Source: Bremia lactucae
Lineage: Eukaryota > Oomycota > Peronosporomycetes > Peronosporales > Peronosporaceae
DNA length: 33,167 bases
Reading direction: 5' to 3'
Assembly: GCF_004359215.1 (NCBI RefSeq)
Contig: NC_090618.1
Coordinates: 398,709 to 431,875, forward strand
The notes beneath the pieces were generated by a model. That model was given only the letters and a program-made list of their open reading frames with translations. It was not told the DNA's origin and did not search any database. This document shows positions 30,885-33,167 of the stretch, one piece after another (within the stretch, counting starts at the first letter, position 1; each line of letters begins with the position of its first letter). A program made the translations under genes and the position numbers.

Positions 30885-31270
30885 ATATAATGAAGTTAGT
30901 TGAAAAAAGATAGAATTAGAAGAACTTACTTATATTATACAGTTTTCTTTTTACCCTCTTTAAACAGTGTTTTAAAGAGAGTGTTTCTCTGCACGTACTT
31001 GTGTACGTGAGGTGATGTGTGGCACCACTTGCACTGAAGCAGTGCAAAGTTTTAACGGGGCACTACGACTTGTACTGCTTCAGTACAAATCCACTTCGCA
31101 CTGCTTCAGTTGCGAGTGGTGCTTTACTTTATTTCACGTACACTAGTACGTGCAGAGGAAGACTTCTCTTTAAGGCAACTAGCTTAATGAGGGTTAAAAT
31201 GATAACTGTATATATATAATTAAGTATCTCTTCTTTCTATTGTTAATGCTAATTTAATTATAAACTAAAC
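30885..31270. repeat. Large imperfect palindrome of LTR sequence
   Basis: The left arm (about 30885-31060) is an inverted copy of the right arm (about 31080-31270). The best-matched core, 30972-31012 against 31133-31175, shares CTCTGCACGTAC with GTACGTGCAGAG and TTAAAGAGA with TCTCTTTAA. Inner blocks also pair: GCACCACT with AGTGGTGC, and three short hairpins built on ACTGAAGCAGT / ACTGCTTCAGT. The right arm belongs to the family-2 LTR; the left arm is outside it and has no counterpart beside LTR copy A. Confidence 0.75.
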
Positions 31271-31488
31271 TAAACATACAATGGAAATCTTATCTGTCTC
31301 CCTCTTGTTTAATTTTACAGCTGATTAGTCTGCGGGATAAATAATGATAATGGTCTATACCTAGTTATGGATAAGATTTCTGAACATTACTATGTAAAGT
31401 TGTTCTCCAAATATTATCTACCTTTTAGATAATATATTAATTAACAACCTTTAAGTGTTAATTTCATGTAACGATACACCCCGTTACA
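31051..31488. repeat. LTR of gypsy family 2 (copy B)
   Basis: About 438 bp, from TTTAACGGGGCAC to CACCCCGTTACA. It shares termini, the CACGTACxxxAGTACGTGCAGAGG block and the position relative to the following ORF with LTR copy A. It is more diverged in the middle. The start lies within the palindrome and is therefore uncertain. Confidence 0.6.
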
Positions 31489-31545
31489 TCACTCCTCCCT
31501 CAAACCACAATCACTCTGACTGTCATTGGATGGAGTGGTCAGTAT

Positions 31546-32482
31546 GTGACCACTAATTTAAAAATTATGTTGATTGGTCGGAACCATCATTTTAAATTCC
31601 ATCGCATGAAGAACAAATTTATGCTGGGTGTTGATAGTGCTGCGCCTTCGGCTGCGGTACGTGCAGCCGCGAGTGACGCACTGTTATCTCTTGCGGCAGA
31701 CGTTCCGTCTGCCGTAGTATCTTCTACTGGCGCAACACTAGATGTTGCGAGTGCACGTGGCGATTCACCACGTGAATACGACCCCTCTTTAGAGGTCGAC
31801 TACGAATGCGAGTCGGACGAAATGGCCGACTCGGGGAGAATAAAACTGTCGCCTGATAGACGTCAGGCGGCTGACTATGAGCCTTCGAATGAGAGGGCTC
31901 ATTCTGATAGACAAGTTAATAGTCTATTCGGTTCCGTCGATGAGAATGATCCGTCATCGCCCGGTCTGTCTCCCGTACGGTCACCTGCACCTGTTTCTGT
32001 GCAAGGTGATGACGATGGCGTAAGCTATCGTAATAAAAGTTCTTGTGGTATCCCTGCTTCCATGGGTACCACTCAGGGGGGGTGAAGACAATAAAATGTC
32101 TCATCTCGCCTCTGAGAAGAAGCCGTGGCTTTTGCCAGAACGGCTAATCAATAGCTCGTCTGAGGAGACTACTCCTCACAATAAATATCCCTTATTTATT
32201 GCGACAAAGCTACATGGCCTTGATCCCAGCGCGAAGAACATTCGCGCTGAGGAAGATTTTTATCTCGATGCTTTTCTCAAGCATCGGTGGTTTAGTGGCA
32301 ACAATAAGCGAGATAAAGTCTCGCTTATGCAAGCCTAGAGCGCGTTCATTTGCAACGTCAACGACATTGGACGCGAAGCCTGGATTCAAAAACTTAACGC
32401 GAATCGCATTAAGGTTGAGAGACGAACTCCAACCGGTGCAAAGTATAAATTTGCATCGGTTGTCACGTGAGGCTAGGCTTCC
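31546..32482 (+). pseudogene. Opposite-strand accessory ORF of gypsy family 2 (copy B), nearly intact
   Basis: Plus-strand ORF beginning 57 bp after the LTR (31546; an internal Met at 31621 may be the true start). The first 179 codons encode an Ala/Ser/Asp-rich acidic segment (for example ADVPSAVVSSTGATLDVAS, YECESDEMADSGRIKLSPD). The frame ends after a run of seven G (32076-32082), and the next frame continues with MSHLASEKKPWLLPERL, KHRWFSGNNKRDKVSLMQA, a TAG, then AFICNVNDIGREAWIQKLN and VERRTPTGAKYKFASVV. The second half matches 3830-4160 motif by motif (EKKP, SLxQAW, NVxxIGREAW). Only one frameshift and one stop separate it from a protein of about 310 aa. Function unknown. Minus-strand pol of the same family follows at 32518. 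Confidence 0.65.
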
Positions 32483-32517
32483 ATGCCTCATGTTGGGTGA
32501 TCCCTGTCCGTGTTGTG

Positions 32518-33167
32518 TTAACAACTCGAAATTGCATTTAACGCGCAGCCGATTGCGAAATCGCTGGCTTCACAGACCACATGGAATAGTCTATTTTGAT
32601 CTGCAATCGATAAGATGGGCGATTGCGTCAAGCTTTGCTTGATACCTTCAAACGAGCGCTGACAATCAGCGTTCCATAACCATTTCTCGTCTTTTTTCAA
32701 GAGACGAGAGAGATGAATGCATAATTGCGAGAGTACTTGTGCAAGTACGCCGCTAAACCAAGGAACTTTCTAAGTCCCTTGACATCGACTGGAACTGGCC
32801 AGTCGGTGATTGCCTTGATATTTTTGGGATCAGGGCGCACGCCGTGTTTACCGACGATGCACCCAAGAAGTGGTATTTCGCTTGCAGCGAATATACACTT
32901 CTTGAGATTTGCATACAACTTATGCTTTCGCATAAGTGTAAGAACCTGACGAACGTGAGTTTTATGAACTTCCACGTCCGTCTTACCGTCCATGGCCCGG
33001 CTATGGACGAATACATCGTCGAAATAACTCGGTGCGAAATCCCGCACCGGTCTCAACAGATTTGTTACACATCTGTTGAATGTTGCAGGGGCGTTACTAA
33101 GCCCCTGAGGCATCACTAGCCATTCCCAGAGCATACCACTGGGGGTGCTCACTGCTGTGTACGGGAT
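32518..33167 (-). pseudogene. Gypsy RT and RNase H start (family 2, copy B), cut by the window edge
   Basis: Minus-strand RT, open from 33152 to 32697: STPSGMLWEWLVMPQGLSNA, YFDD intact at 33015-33026, DVFVHSRAMDGKTDVEV, MRKHKLYANLKKCIF, CIVGKHGVRPDP and LRKFLGLAAYLHKYS. RNase H begins in another frame (KWLWNADCQRSFEGIKQSL, VVCEASDFAIGCAL) and is cut off at about 32530, where the opposite-strand ORF region starts. This is the best-preserved RT in the window. The rest of the element lies to the right. Confidence 0.85.

Overview
The window looks like a repeat-rich scaffold from a plant-associated oomycete (Peronosporales: Phytophthora or a downy mildew). The reasons are the style of the gypsy and copia polyproteins, an Inr/FPR-like core promoter, short GT-AG introns and a long intergenic landscape packed with broken LTR retrotransposons. 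There are no bacterial features. The species cannot be fixed from the sequence alone.

Layout. 1-2770 (+): a decayed Ty3/gypsy element, family 1 (gag end, retropepsin, linker, RT). 2803-7435: a second gypsy family read on the minus strand (protease, linker, RT, RNase H, integrase). At its 3' side it is followed by an LTR (2803-3294) and an ORF in the opposite direction (3325-4170). 7466-12524 (+): a complete-length but mutated Ty1/copia element with two 191-bp LTRs, a polypurine tract, gag, protease, integrase, RT and RNase H. 12790-13443: an integrase scrap and another family-2 LTR. 13444-20130: the only non-transposon section. It contains one well-supported host gene (15370-17765, four exons, predicted 715 aa) and weak remnants on its right. 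20133-21480 (-): a family-2 RT/protease fragment. 21486-30856 (-): a chromodomain-bearing gypsy element, family 3, interrupted by a 1.9-kb duplicated segment whose boundary is a single N at 27840. 30885-31270: a large palindrome made of LTR sequence. 31051-33167: family-2 LTR, opposite-strand ORF and minus-strand RT/RNase H, running off the right edge.

Two things stand out. First, two family-2 loci (2803-7435 and 31051-33167) share one order: LTR, ORF on the strand opposite to pol, then pol. Their opposite-strand ORFs encode clearly related proteins. A third, unrelated family has a similarly placed plus-strand remnant at 21897-22760. This suggests gypsy elements that carry an antisense accessory ORF between integrase and the 3' LTR. 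Second, the host gene encodes a signal-peptide-bearing, single-pass, very acidic Ser/Thr/Pro-rich surface protein. It has twelve copies of a Cys-containing motif (roughly DDCSKELDIAG) and a tandemly duplicated intron-plus-exon unit of about 315 bp whose phase-1 borders let exons be added or lost without breaking the frame.

Except for the host gene, nearly all coding regions here carry stops or frameshifts. They are best read as fossils of transposons around one fast-changing surface-protein gene.
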